A DNA stretch of 64,000 nt from Gigaspora rosea (lineage: Eukaryota; Glomeromycota; Glomeromycetes; Diversisporales; Gigasporaceae), in the NCBI GenBank assembly GCA_003550325.1, contig QKWP01000045.1:168828-232827 (forward strand), written 5' to 3'. Positions within the stretch are counted from its first letter, which is position 1, and each line of letters begins with the position of its first letter. The notes under the pieces are model-generated. The model did not search any database. It saw nothing but the letters and a program-made list of their open reading frames with translations, and was not told the DNA's origin. Made by a program: the position numbers and the translations under genes. Positions 11,314 to 22,295 of this stretch are shown piece after piece.

Positions 11314-12478
11314 GGATGCAAGGTAACTGCACCACTGTGTCACGCAAAATCAGGAACGTAAACTATGCATCCTTTATAGTATTAAAATAGGAATATCAAT
11401 TATGATGCCAAGAAAAAGTTTTTGTAAGATTTTTTAATCTAACCTATTACTTGACAATTAATTTAAAAGATAAATTTAAAAGCCACAAGCTCATTTTCTC
11501 TTGATGGCACTCAAATTATTTCTGTACATTTTAGGTTTATACATTTGATTTTATTATTTCAATCTTCAGTTTTAATTAAGAAAGATAACATCTTACTTTT
11601 CTTATTCATTTTATTTTAATTCCAATTAACTATCTATTAACATCGTCGTTAATAACTTTTACAATCATTTTGCCATGTGATTCATGACATGAAATATCAT
11701 AACATGTCAAACTACCTTTGTAATATGAAATGAAAAAATTTGACCCACATATTTTAGAAATATTATAGGCAAACCGATTATCATTAAGAGTTGAAATTAT
11801 TTAGCTTCACATCATTTGCTTTATACTGTAGTTTAAGCTGAATAATATTAAAGCCAAGTGGGTTAAACTTTTAGGCGCATTAAACGATTAATTGTTAAAT
11901 AAAATTTTTTTTAAGCGGTTTCAATTCCCAATTATAAAAAAAAAAAAGATAATTAATATTAAATAAAAATTTTGAAATTTTTAAAATAAAATAATCTCTT
12001 ATTAATCATTATCACATGAAAATCGCATCAACCAATCATGTTAAAAAAATTTATTTACACAAACATTCATCCTATAATATGTTTACTGTTAAAAACTTAT
12101 GTTGACACACCAAGTTGGCTTATATTTGGGATTATAATAATTTTATTATGATTTGCTGTTAAAATTCTACTATAAAACTTACCAACAATTGATAATATAC
12201 AGTATATGGTAATATTGAACTGGTTTGTATTAGATCTATTGCGTTTTACTGTAAAAAATTCATATGTTGTCAAGTTGAGTTGGTTGTACTAGTCGAAATG
12301 CAGTTTGATCAACACAATTACCGATTAAAAGTTTTTCCTTTATTTTAATGAACTTAATACATCAAATTACACTCAAGGGGCATGCAACTAATTATGCAAA
12401 TAACTGCGAGTGACAATTATTGTTTTCGCAAGGCGAAACCAATTCTATTTATATTTTTCTATTTCATATTGCAGCCTG
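11314..12478. other. AT-rich stretch, nothing recognised
   Basis: No gene seen. CACGCAAAATCAGGAACG near 11341 resembles CACGCTAGAAACCAGGAACG near 1888, a possible dispersed repeat scrap. Confidence 0.45.
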
Positions 12479-12597
12479 AATCACTTTATTAGCACTTGAT
12501 GTGGGGTTTAATCACTCGATTGAAATTTCAATCACTCAGTTGGAGATATAATCACCTAATTTATGGATTTAATCACTCGCTTGAGTTTAATCACCCA
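12479..12597. repeat. AATCACTC-type interspersed short repeats
   Basis: The octamer AATCACTC or a near variant (AATCACCT, AATCACCC) occurs six times at about 18-30 base spacing. The 71-codon frame across it is a shadow. Confidence 0.65.
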
Positions 12598-12605
12598 GCC
12601 GCACC

Positions 12606-13410
12606 TAGTGCTCCGAACGGGTCGGTTCGGGTCGGGTTGAAAACTTTCGGGTTAGCACTTCAACCCGACCCGACTCGAACCCGACCCGAATTTTTAAGCC
12701 CAACATGCTAAAGTTTTAAAAAAAATAAAATTTTGGCCTTAGATGTAAATAAAAAAATATATATATTTCGTTTCGTGACCTTAGATGTGAACATATAAAA
12801 AAAAAACTTGCATGACCTTAGATGTGAAATGTGATCATAAAAAAAAAAAATTGCGTGAGCTTAGATGTGAACATAAAAAAAAAAAAAGAAAAAATTGAAA
12901 AATTGCGTGACCTTTGATGTAAAAAAAAAAAATTATTATTCATCGCGTCACCCCTGATCGACCAATTATTTTGTTTGTTTTGATTTTACATAAAACAAAA
13001 CAAATAACGGCCGGACTAAGATTAGTATTAGCGTTTTGTAGATGCAATAACTAGAGACCTCACCCTCTAACCCAAAATTTCGCAAGGAATTTTTTTTGCT
13101 AAAAAAAAAGTGTAGTTTCATAGTCAAATTTTAAGTTAGAAGCGATTGTTTAAAAAAAATCTTGTTTCGTTTCGATTTCGTGTTACACCTGATCCTGCAT
13201 CCCGATTGGTTAAATGATAACCGCTATTCTAAAGAAAAAAAGACTAATCTATATAAAAATTCGGGTCGGGTCGGGTTGGGTTAATTCTCAACCCGAACCC
13301 GACCCGAACCCGACCCGAAACTTTCGGGTCAAAATTTTCTAACCCGAACCCGACCCGACCCGAAATTCCGGGTCGGGTTTCGGGTTGACCCGACCCGATT
13401 CGGAGCACTA
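12606..13410. mobile_element. hAT-type element with GGGTCGG-iterated ends, 8-bp TSD
   Basis: GCCGCACC is duplicated exactly at 12598-12605 and 13411-13418. The inverted ends are TAGTGCTCCGAA(C/T). The first 90 and last 150 bases are runs of CGGGTCGGGTT and its complement AACCCGACCCG. The interior (12735-12930) holds about five tandem units with CGTGACCTTAGATGTGAACA and an A-run. No transposase. Iterated subterminal motifs in hAT elements are usually transposase-binding arrays; that role here is inferred. Confidence 0.9.
12735..12930. repeat. about five tandem units inside the hAT element
   Basis: Units carry GACCTTAGATGTGAACAT followed by a poly(A) run, about 35-50 bp each, with variable A-run length. 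Confidence 0.8.
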
Positions 13411-13418
13411 GCCGCACC

Positions 13419-14629
13419 CCATCAATCCATCACAAATAAATATAGTACCGACGCGAAAAAAAATAAAAATTTAAAAAACTTTTGAAATTCGAACATGACA
13501 ACGGAAAAAATAAATGTTAAAAATCGAATAATTGATGCTTAGAAAAAAATTTGAGATATTGAAAAAAAATAGGACGGTGGGTAATACAAACGAAAAACCT
13601 TTCGTGGCCTAACCTCTTGTTTCGGTTGTTTCGGTCTTTTCAGAACTGATTTATTATTAATCCCTCACTAACTCTAATCCTAAATTAAGACTTTATAGTT
13701 ATAATTGTCAGGAGGACCTACTTGTGGCATGCATGTGAGCTATATCACGTGACATATTGCAAGGATTTTTATAGGGCTATCCCCAAATATCCGGCCTAGT
13801 TATAGCAGGTTCTATAGCATGAATGGATATGATTTATTAGTAAAATTTTTTATGATGGGGCAAAATTGATCAATTCTGATCCAGCCGACCATGATTCCGA
13901 CGCACTCCGACGTGTCCCGACCCGGAATTTTCACAGATTACCAAATATGATTGGTTGTTAATATAAAAAAGATCATCGTTTATCTAATAGCTCCGGACAT
14001 TAACAGTTCCTGTTTTCCTAGTAATAGTTTGTTGTCTATTAGAGACAACTCAATTCACTTATCATTTTTATGAAAATTATTTCTTGTTTAACGTGATACT
14101 GTTGTGCTTGAAGCTAAAATTGCTAATTTGGGCATAAAAGTTACACTTGCCTAAAATTACCGCTAATGCGTGCATGATTTAGAGGTTAACTTCAGTCACG
14201 TGCAACTTCAAGCAGCAAATTGGAAAACTTCAAGCAATTATCGACTTCAAGTATAAAATATTGAAGCCTGAAATTTTTATGCAATTATCTAAATTTTGCC
14301 TTGTTCTCGATAAAGCAGTCCTCACTCTTAAATTAGAACTTGATACGTATTACTTTTACTCTAAAGATGTTAATATTTCAATAACTATATCTATACAGAA
14401 TATTGTTTATTACAGTTACAGTTGTTGGTTGCTTAATAACGGTACAATAAACGAGAAACAACAAAAACAATATTAAAATTTAAAATAACAAAGATAACAT
14501 TAACAACTAAAATAATTAACGGAACATTTCAATACCAAACTTCAGCATAACATGTTGTGCACAATTTAGTCAATAATTAGAATCTATTGTTTTTTTTAAA
14601 TGCCAATCAATAAAAGTTAAGAAATAAAT
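13419..14629. other. AT-rich stretch, nothing recognised
   Basis: No credible coding region. The 71-codon frame at 14261-14476 has no recognisable motif. A short hairpin, GTTGTCT...AGACAAC, lies near 14029-14048. Confidence 0.45.
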
Positions 14630-15229
14630 TTAACCATCCCAATTAATTCTTAGTTCCGGGCAGCATCTTGAGATATACATAGCAGCAAGGGTATCTGCAA
14701 TTGTATTACGTTGAATAAATTCTACATCCTTTTTTGTTATCGCGTTGTAAACGTAATGTTCAAGGTATCCAAAATATTCTGACATTCCGAAAGAACCTAT
14801 TGCCAAAATAGTTCTTCCAACAAGACCAATTTCTTCGATCCCACTTTTCAGTTGGTGTACTACGAATTCACATTTAGCAGTCAATTCAAAGCATTGTAAT
14901 TTATTTCCATTTGATTTTGGACGGATTCCCAAGAAAATAAAGGAAACATTTTTGCCCCTCTCAATTATTCCGGATCTACACTTTTTATTAGTACGAATAT
15001 CATCATCATCATCATCATCGAAGTCTACAAATTTCCAACGTGATAAAGTCTCCTGTAATTCCAGATAACTAACACTCCAACTGTCAATAAGATTTTCAAG
15101 TTTATTTTTTGAAATAGTAAATGTATTTGAATTATAGGATGAATTGGCTACTATATTTCCTTCAACTAAAGCATTTTCTAATAATTCTGTTTCATGAGTT
15201 CTAGGAACAGTTATCTGCCAGACACTCAT
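14630..15229 (-). CDS. hypothetical protein, 199 aa, paralogue of the 16431-16910 gene
   Basis: An intact ATG-to-TAA frame of 199 residues starting at 15229. I recognise no named domain. It aligns with the neighbouring 159-residue protein through residues about 20-130. Shared landmarks are an N-K-L-E-N-L-I-D-S-W / K-N-L-P-E-V-I-N-Y-W block, S-Y-x-E followed by T-L-x-x-W-K, then V-x-x-I-x-L-G-I-x-P-x-S, and a C-x-E-x-x-x-K-x-E-F-x-V block. A run of seven Asp near residue 75 comes from an ATC triplet repeat and is absent from the paralogue, so it is a local expansion. There is no signal peptide or membrane segment. Both genes are on the minus strand about 1.2 kb apart, suggesting a tandem duplication. 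Coding bias and paralogue conservation make it a real host gene; whether upstream exons exist is unknown. Confidence 0.75.
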   Translation of the reverse strand: MSVWQITVPRTHETELLENALVEGNIVANSSYNSNTFTISKNKLENLIDSWSVSYLELQETLSRWKFVDFDDDDDDDIRTNKKCRSGIIERGKNVSFIFLGIRPKSNGNKLQCFELTAKCEFVVHQLKSGIEEIGLVGRTILAIGSFGMSEYFGYLEHYVYNAITKKDVEFIQRNTIADTLAAMYISRCCPELRINWDG

Positions 15230-16430
15230 CTTTTAGACAAATGGCAATTAATAATTTAATACTACTATGTAAAAGTGTAAGTAGTAATTTTTAAATTTAT
15301 TCGATAAGTAGTTTATATAGTTAAGAACACTAATTACACATATACCTGGAATTACGAATAGATTGAACTGAAAACTCCGGTTAAAGTATTTATATTGCGC
15401 TCATGTAATACGTTTAATTATAATGGATGCAATATAACCAAATTGTGCTAGAATTGATTCTTATAGATAAACCAAAAATATCAATAACAACTTTTCAGTT
15501 ATTATATTTTCACGAAATAACGCCCTTCTGATGATATTTTAAGTATATGCGCTTATTTAGAATACGCGCATGGGCGTTATTGTGAAGTAAAGATAAAATT
15601 TTTCTTAAACCTATCCGCTATATCAAATTATCGAGGGACACAATTTTCTAAATAACGCTTATACCCGTTATTCTATGAAAATACGGAACAAAGACTTGTT
15701 TTGGACTGAGACGAAACGTTGATCATTAGATTATGCGCTGATGCATATGTTTGAAGTTATGTGGATACCAATATTATGTCTACAAAAGATCATATACGGA
15801 TCACTTTTTTAAAAAAAGATAAGAAAGTCAATAATGGTATTCGAAAAAATTATTTAAGCTTAATTTTCACTAATTAGATTCCATTTGTTTTGTTTCCCGG
15901 AGCCATTGTTTCTTAAAAAAGTTATAGTGAGGCTTTTGGATTTTCTCACCGTATGTACCGTACATATCCATGCCGGCGTACATGCACATATATGTACGTA
16001 CGTACCTAGATATGTACATATCTGATATTGACAGCTGATAGATTTCTGCGTGATAATAAGTAGACTTCAAAATAATATCCAGGATCCTGTTACTCATTTG
16101 CCGTTAAAATTTACTGGTTTTTTTTTTTAAAAAATTAGTTATATAATAAAGAAACAATAAAATCAAAATAAATCATGTATAACTATTGTTCTTTTAAACA
16201 AATTCTAATTGCACACAATCATAACATGAATATATAATTTTATAATTTTTGCATATAACCTCAACGAGGATAATTCTTGCAAGCAAATTTGCTTACAAAG
16301 TTTATTATTTAAAAAGATAATATAATAAAATCTATATTCATATGATTTTGTATTTTCAAAGAGATAATAAATTTAATATGTATATATCAATAAAATTATA
16401 AAAATTAATTCTCGATTGACTGATTATAGA
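15230..16430. other. spacer between the paralogues
   Basis: It holds a small palindrome at 15510-15585 (TCACGAAATAACGCCC and GGGCGTTATTGTGA) and a TACG-rich patch near 15985-16020. The 75-codon minus-strand frame at 15870-16097 has no similarity to either neighbour and I do not call it. Confidence 0.5.
15510..15585. repeat. 76-bp inverted repeat
   Basis: The arms TCACGAAATAACGCCC and GGGCGTTATTGTGA enclose about 46 bases that include GCGCTT and ACGCGC. It could be a short foldback element or a regulatory palindrome upstream of the 14630-15229 gene, whose start lies 280 bases away. Confidence 0.55.
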
Positions 16431-16910
16431 CTAATTGATATAATTTTTTTGATTATTGTAATTTTTTTGACTAATTAATTCAAATAGTATTTTCATATTT
16501 TCTTTTTTTTTGATTAAATTTTCGAGACTTTTTTTGCCAAAAAATTTTCCGAAAAGAAAATTTTGAGAAGAATATACATTAAATTCATATTTAGTATAAA
16601 CTTCAACACATTTAATCTTTTCTGGGCTTGATGTTGGGTATATTCCCAAACGAATATTTAACACCATCACTTCTCTAAATATTGTTTCATTACAGAGTTT
16701 TATAGGTTTAGAAAGGTCATATTCACCGTCAATAGTCATGCTTTTCCAATCAAATAAAGTCACCTTTATTTCCGGGTAAGAATTCATCCAATAATTAATA
16801 ACTTCCGGGAGATTTTTCTTAAAAATAGGATAAATATTTTCATTATTGTCCGAATTATATAGGATTTTACCGTTAGATAAAGCTAGTTTTAGCTTATTAT
16901 GTTCTTTCAT
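16431..16910 (-). CDS. hypothetical protein, 159 aa, paralogue of the 14630-15229 gene
   Basis: An intact frame with ATG at 16908-16910. It shares with the 199-residue neighbour the central I-N-Y-W, S-Y-P-E, T-L-x-D-W-K, L-G-I-x-P-x-S and C-V-E-x-x-x-K-Y-E-F-x-V landmarks at about residues 35-112, in the same order and spacing. The C-terminal third differs: it ends in a Lys/Asn-rich tail (Q-K-N-Y-N-N-Q-K-N-Y) instead of the neighbour's 60-residue region containing I-S-R-C-C-P-E-L. The stop may therefore mark a shortened copy or a missed downstream exon. No signal peptide or known domain. Function unknown. Confidence 0.7.
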   Translation of the reverse strand: MKEHNKLKLALSNGKILYNSDNNENIYPIFKKNLPEVINYWMNSYPEIKVTLFDWKSMTIDGEYDLSKPIKLCNETIFREVMVLNIRLGIYPTSSPEKIKCVEVYTKYEFNVYSSQNFLFGKFFGKKSLENLIKKKENMKILFELISQKNYNNQKNYIN

Positions 16911-17917
16911 CTTTCAAATTTTAAATGATAAAAAGAAATTAGTATTTAATAGATAACAAATAAGCGAAATTTAAGTAAGGTGTATAAATTACATAAAAGT
17001 AATCTATAAATTTCATTTTTGCGTACGTATGTAAAATTCTTAAAATTCTTGATAAATAGTATTATTAATAAATAAATTATTCATTATAAACATTCAATAT
17101 GACCATTTTTATTTCTAAGAACGGTGACAATTTTTTGGGATGGTCCCCAAAATTTTGAATCGGTAAGCTGGGATTTATTTCTAATTGGCCAACCACGATC
17201 ATTTACATAACTGATAATACGTACTTACGTTCGTTACATGGAATTTTATATCTGATATGCATGTCACGGGGAATCTCGTGAGTTATCACGGGATTTCCCA
17301 AAAAAGGCCATTATAGTAAATTGTGTGCAACAAAATCGTAAATTATGCGAATTACGCGAATTGAGCGAATTTTGTGTTATTAGGCAATAAAATTCAAAAA
17401 CGTCGACAAGTCAAGTGGTTAAAGTCACATGTACAAACCGGTTTATTTATTTACAATTCACATATGACATATGCATGAAAGTGAGCAAATCGTATGAGCG
17501 AATTTTTTTGATTATGGTGATTATTAAAAATTAATGATAACATTTTGTAAAATTTAATCCAATCATTTATGTGACATCGTTAAAATTGAATTCTACGATT
17601 GTAGTCGATTGGTCATTGTTTGCCCTGGCTAATAATTCGCTTATGGATCGCTTATGAATCCGTTTATGAAACCGCATAATAATTATATTCATCGTTATAT
17701 TTAATTGGCAATTGCTTTTCTTAGCTATAATTACTTATGAAACTGAGCATAATATTTATAACTTAATTTAAACAATCACAACATTCCAATCAAAAATTTT
17801 CGCCAATACGTTATGCGATTTCATATCATAATCCTGGATACTAGCCCCGATTTCATTTTAACTTGATTTCATTTTAATACGCCACAATAATTACATATTT
17901 ATTAATAACGATAACGA
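16911..17917. other. intergenic, nothing recognised
   Basis: No coding region. GCGAATTACGCGAATTGAGCG-like short direct repeats occur near 17347-17371. The paired phrases TCACGGGGAATCTCG and TCACGGGATTTCCC near 17263-17300 form a small direct repeat. Confidence 0.4.
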
Positions 17918-18759
17918 CACCGTTGGCCACTGCATATAGTACCCGGGGTAGTGATATGGGCCGATAACAAAACCTTGGGTCGGGGCCTAAACTAATATAG
18001 TGCGTCCCGGTCGACCGGGCCGCGCTGTCTTATCGACCAATCAGATCACTGAATTCAAGCACGTTGAGACCCTATGAGAAATTATAGCACGGAAAAGTTT
18101 GAATACGTGACCACACAAACCTACACGTAAATATACACGACGGGAAAGCAAGTTCATGGCATGTAAAAGGGCGCGGATTCCGTGCAACACTGCACTATTA
18201 ACGTGAATTTTCAAGTGTTTTCACGTGCATTGTCCCGTGTGTTTTTGCGTGCAGTAATGTGCAATAACGTATATGCAACATTCCATATAATTTATTTGTA
18301 ACAAATATCATAATGCGATTTTTCATAAAAAATTATACTAATTAAAAAAAAAATTCTTATTACAATGTAAATGACTATTTATTTTATTTTATTTATTTAT
18401 TTAAAAAAATTTTTTTACATAAATACATTCAAAAACAACTACTACATATTTCACCACTCGCTACGACACAATTAATCACATCCGAGATCACTAACTTAAG
18501 AAAGAAAAACCCTCGAACCTTTCCCGAACTTCAATTGACCACGATGAAAAAAAATTGTTTAGTTGAATCATAGAAAGAAAAAGAAAAATGCTTAGGTAAC
18601 ACGCAACCGGCAAAGATGAAATCCACAAAGCAATGAAAATCACACCGAAAGTGGTTTCAAAGATGAAACCCTAATGAAGCACCAGAAGCGATGAACGACG
18701 ACTCCAAAACAGATAAATATCGGCTCCAACGATGACTCTAATAGCGACGGCTCCAAAGA

Positions 18760-19100
18760 CAAAAAAAAAAAAAGAAATAAAAGACACGTTAGTTATGCTC
18801 AAAACAAGAAAACAAAAGAAGCAAAAACGAAAAAAAGACAAAACAAAAAGGTGAAGGTGAAAAGGGAAAGGAAAAGAAAGAAAGAAAAGAAAAAAAATAA
18901 AAAATAAAAGCAAAAAAAAAAAAGAGGGAGTGATAAGAAGAAAGAAGGAAAGGAGAAAGCAAAATAAAAAAAAAAAAAGAAAGAAAAGAGAAATAAAAAA
19001 AAGAGGAAGTTGAAAAAAAAGAAAATGAAATCAAAATAAAGAAAATGAATATGAAAAGGCGAAACGGGTGAACAGAAAAAATATATATAAAAAAAGTCAG
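18760..19100. repeat. purine-rich (A/G) low-complexity tract
   Basis: Almost uninterrupted AAAG/AAGA sequence. The long minus-strand frames here (Phe/Ser/Leu-rich) are artefacts of the tract. The sequence just left of it (GGCTCCAA repeats, 18690-18760) resembles 59370-59540. Confidence 0.85.
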
Positions 19101-19127
19101 TAAAAAAAAAACAAAAAAGTAAACAGA

Positions 19128-19312
19128 GGTTGTTGATCGTTAACGATAGTGCGCGTTAGTGCACGGAAATTTATAATCATTAAGAATCTTAACGATTGTG
19201 TACACGATAATGTACGGAAATTAAAAATCTTAATGATAGTGCACATCAATGTACGAAATTTATAATCGTTAAGAGTCTTAACGATTGTACTTGTCAGTGC
19301 ACGGACCCTAAC
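19128..19312. repeat. degenerate palindromic minisatellite (TTAACGAT...GTGCACG)
   Basis: About four units combine TTAACGAT or TTAATGAT with a GTGCAC/GTACG block and AAATTTATAATC. A similar arrangement (TGCACAATCATTAA, TTCTTAATGATCAT) is found at 32740-33100. Confidence 0.6.
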
Positions 19313-19747
19313 TTTTCGTGTAATAGCGTATTTTAAATTTTTTGGATGATCATTTTCCGTGCAGTTTCCGTGCAGCGATTATGTTACTCGTGTTTACCCG
19401 TATATAATTCCGTATTTATGTGTGTACTTACGTGTACCGATTTCTCATAGGGTGACGGTAAAAAATGGTATAACACCGAAAACCAGGCTAACAGGGTCGC
19501 CAATACACAAAAAAAACCTAACACAAAGACTACTAATTCTAATAATAACTTTCCTCTACACCCTAATTGGTAGGCCTCGATCGAGGCATGGATTAATTTG
19601 GTCCGAAAAATAGGGTGTCTTCCAATATTGCGGCAGTCACGGTACTGGTTCTAAATTATTACTTTAGAGCTTGAGTTTATTGACTATACTAATGCTTATT
19701 ATTACTTTTAATTCTTTCTACTAATATTTTCTGTATTAGCTTCTTTA

Positions 19748-20007
19748 GGCCGTTTGAATTTAAAAATTCGTTTAACGTCCTCCCCCTACCAATGGAGCTC
19801 CCCTCGACATTAAACAAGCCAATAGAAAACGAGTAAAATAAATCACAAAAAAAAAAAAAAAAAACGGGTATAAATGAACAAATCAGGTACATTTTGAACC
19901 TAATTTAGGTCTGTTTAATTTTAGTGTTTGTTTATCCCCCCCTCCCCCCTCAAGCAAATATGAAAAAAAGGGACGTTAAACGAATCTTTAAGTTAAACCA
20001 AACGGCC
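19748..20007. mobile_element. PIF/Harbinger-type MITE, TTA TSD
   Basis: TTA flanks both sides (19745-19747 and 20008-20010). The ends are GGCCGTTTGAATTTAAA and, in reverse, GGCCGTTTGGTTTAACTT, and both arms continue to ATTCGTTTAACGTCC. It is related at its ends to the element at 6721-7608. The length of 260 bp is typical of Tourist-like elements. Confidence 0.82.
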
Positions 20008-20484
20008 TTACTATTCAAGTCGCCTGAGTTTAAATCAACGTCAAGTTCCGAATTTCAGTGTCACGGGATCACGATTTGGGGCTTAACCAATTTATCAGTT
20101 ATATAAAAAGGGTTGATTACTAATTCGAACTTTCTTTTTTAATTTTAGCTAACAATAACGGTCTCTTACGAATCACAGAACAAGAAACTACGACAAACCA
20201 TATACGTTAACGACCTTGTAGCAAGTGGGAAAAATTTTTTATATTTTACTCTAATCGGCCCCGGCCCATGAAAGTATGGGTCGACCCTCAGCCCGCCGCC
20301 GGCCCGGCCGGTAGGGCCGGGGTCGGCCCATATCACTAACCCTGGGTCTTATTCAATACCTTCATTTTTAAAATTGAATAGTACCGGGTACTATTCACGA
20401 ATTCAGCAATCTCATTGGTGGAAAAGAAAGATACTTGATGTGGTAGATAATATTTTGGGATATTGTATGCAGTGGCCATCGGTA

Positions 20485-22295
20485 ATAAGATAATAAATTC
20501 AAATATATCATATGGATCTTTTTTTTTTTTTTTTGAATAGATTTTTTTTTTTACTATTATACCTGAATCAATCTTTTTTTCGTTATACTTGAACAGATCT
20601 TATATCACTGCGTATTACCTATTTCTTCTTCACATCTATGAATTATAAAGACATAGCTTCATGGCTCATGAGATCTTTGACCGAACGTTAGACTTTCATC
20701 AGAAAATGAAAAATAAGTGAAGTTTGATGAATGGAAGTTTCATAAAGGGTTTAAATATACTAACACATCCAAACTCTCAACGTTCAAATATTGGGCGGTC
20801 AATACTCTCAAAATATTCGTACTGTATGGCAGAAGAACTAACGTTCTTATGCAAGATAGATAGAATTAATTTAGGAACGCAAATCTGTTATGTTAAAATT
20901 TTTGTAAAATAATTTTGCAGCACATTAAGCAGCCGAATACGGGTCGAAAACCGAATTGTGCACTAAATAAGGATGACATGGAATTAACAAGAAGCCAATA
21001 AATGAAAAAAACTATTTGAGACCATGATTTCTAAATTTTTTAAAATGTGATCTTTAAAATCATGTTTGTTTGGTTTAAATCTGTGAAAATATTTTTAACA
21101 CATTTTGACGTAGTTATGATCTGATTGCGTACTTTATAATTGTATAATATTTATTGTGATTACTAACATTCAAAAAAAAATAAATAAAATAAAATAAAAA
21201 TAAACTTAAAAATAAAAAAAATTGAACAAAAAACATTTTCAAAGCAATATCTCATGTTCTTGAAAGATCTCGTTAAAGGAAATCTGTTTATACAAAAACA
21301 CCTTTGGAAAACACTCAATCTTCATGTCATATGAGGATTTGACCGTTATCAGAATATCAAAAAAAAAGTCGAATGCAAAACAAATACTCCAACCAAAATG
21401 GCAGGATTCTTATCATTTTTGGAAACCAGGCAGAATCCTACCATTTTGACATAGCATTTAACCTTATGTCAAGTTGGTCTGCTTTATTCAGTGCGAGAAA
21501 CAGCTTACTGATGCTACACATCGCGAATTCGGTTGATGGCAGTGATAATTATAGTTTCTATCTCTGGGTGTACTGTATATTCCGTCTACGATTATACATC
21601 AATTACTCTGATATATGCCGCATATTCTCAATAAATAATCACTCAATAAAGTTTAACATCTGGTACTGTTTGCCAAATGCTTGCTTCAAATTGATGATAA
21701 ACATATCACGTGCGTGAATACTTTTCATACAAGTTGATCTAGAATCTCGAGTATTGAACGAATTAAAAGGAACAAGTTCAAAATTGATTAACGCTGACAA
21801 ATCTTTAGTAAATTCAAACAAAAAAACTTAAGTAATTAATTTATTAACAATATTTTAAATCAAACATGCTATAAATTATATAATTCAGTTATACATATTT
21901 ATTTAATATTATAGAACCACTTTAAATATCAACACCATCTGAAAGATAGTCATCATCAACAATTATTAGAATATTAGCAGATTAATAAATATAAAGTCTG
22001 TAAAGTATATTGTACTTGCAAGGCAGCTGCAAATAACGTGAATATAATAAAGTTTTGAGTGGTATTTTCTCGTAGTTTATCTATCATTGCAATCTTGTGA
22101 AACTAGTTTACTTATTCATTATATTAGAGTGATGCTAAACAAAAACTTTATGTCCTCTATGTTAATGAATTTGCGATTATCAACTTTAATAATGTTAATG
22201 AATTGAAGTCTGACTAAAGATGCGAACACAAAAATCATATATTAATTATACTGAATTATGGCCAAAACTCCATAATTCATTGGGGATCGACGCTC
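20485..22295. other. AT-rich stretch, no clear gene
   Basis: T-runs lie at 20519-20550. The minus-strand frame at 21639-21821 reads like real protein (S-T-C-M-K-S-I-H-A-R-D-M, then I-N-L-K-Q-A-F-G-K-Q-Y-Q-M) and open scraps continue leftward to about 21380. It may be a decayed gene of unknown kind; I recognise no family. The rest shows nothing. Confidence 0.35.

Larger units (their letters stand above)
18070..19452. mobile_element. nested element with CCCTATGAGAAAT ends
   Basis: CCCTATGAGAAAT at 18070 is inverted at 19440-19452. Near both ends short motifs of the form CACGG, ACGTG and CCGTG are iterated. The centre is an A/G-rich tract, followed by a TTAACGAT minisatellite. No coding capacity, and no target duplication recognised. 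Confidence 0.65.
17949..20338. mobile_element. hAT-type element with GGGCCG/CCGGCC-rich ends
   Basis: The inverted ends are TAGTGATATGGGCCGA on both sides. The flanking octamers ACCCGGGG (17941-17948) and ACCCTGGG (20339-20346) agree at 7 of 8 bases, consistent with an aged 8-bp duplication. Both ends are GC-rich iterations of GGCC/CCGG in an otherwise AT-rich region. The 2.39-kb interior is occupied by two later elements (18070-19452 and 19748-20007). No transposase was found. Confidence 0.82.
17918..20484. mobile_element. old small inverted-repeat element, split by a later hAT insertion
   Basis: CACCGTTGGCCACTGCATA at 17918 is matched in reverse at 20466-20484 (TACCGATGGCCACTGCATA). Removing the hAT element at 17949-20338 leaves a body of about 170 bp that includes the palindrome AATAGTACCGGGTACTATT near 20383. 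It is the outermost and oldest layer of this nest. Confidence 0.6.

Noticed and set aside
12496-12711. 71-codon frame ending in Arg/Pro-rich sequence
   Set aside because: Made by the AATCACTC repeats and the GGGTCGG-rich hAT end.
15870-16097. 75-codon minus-strand frame between the paralogues
   Set aside because: No similarity to either gene; it crosses a TACG-rich palindromic patch.
18671-19034. Phe/Ser/Leu-rich minus-strand frames that look like membrane proteins
   Set aside because: Translation of a purine tract; no start context and no conservation.
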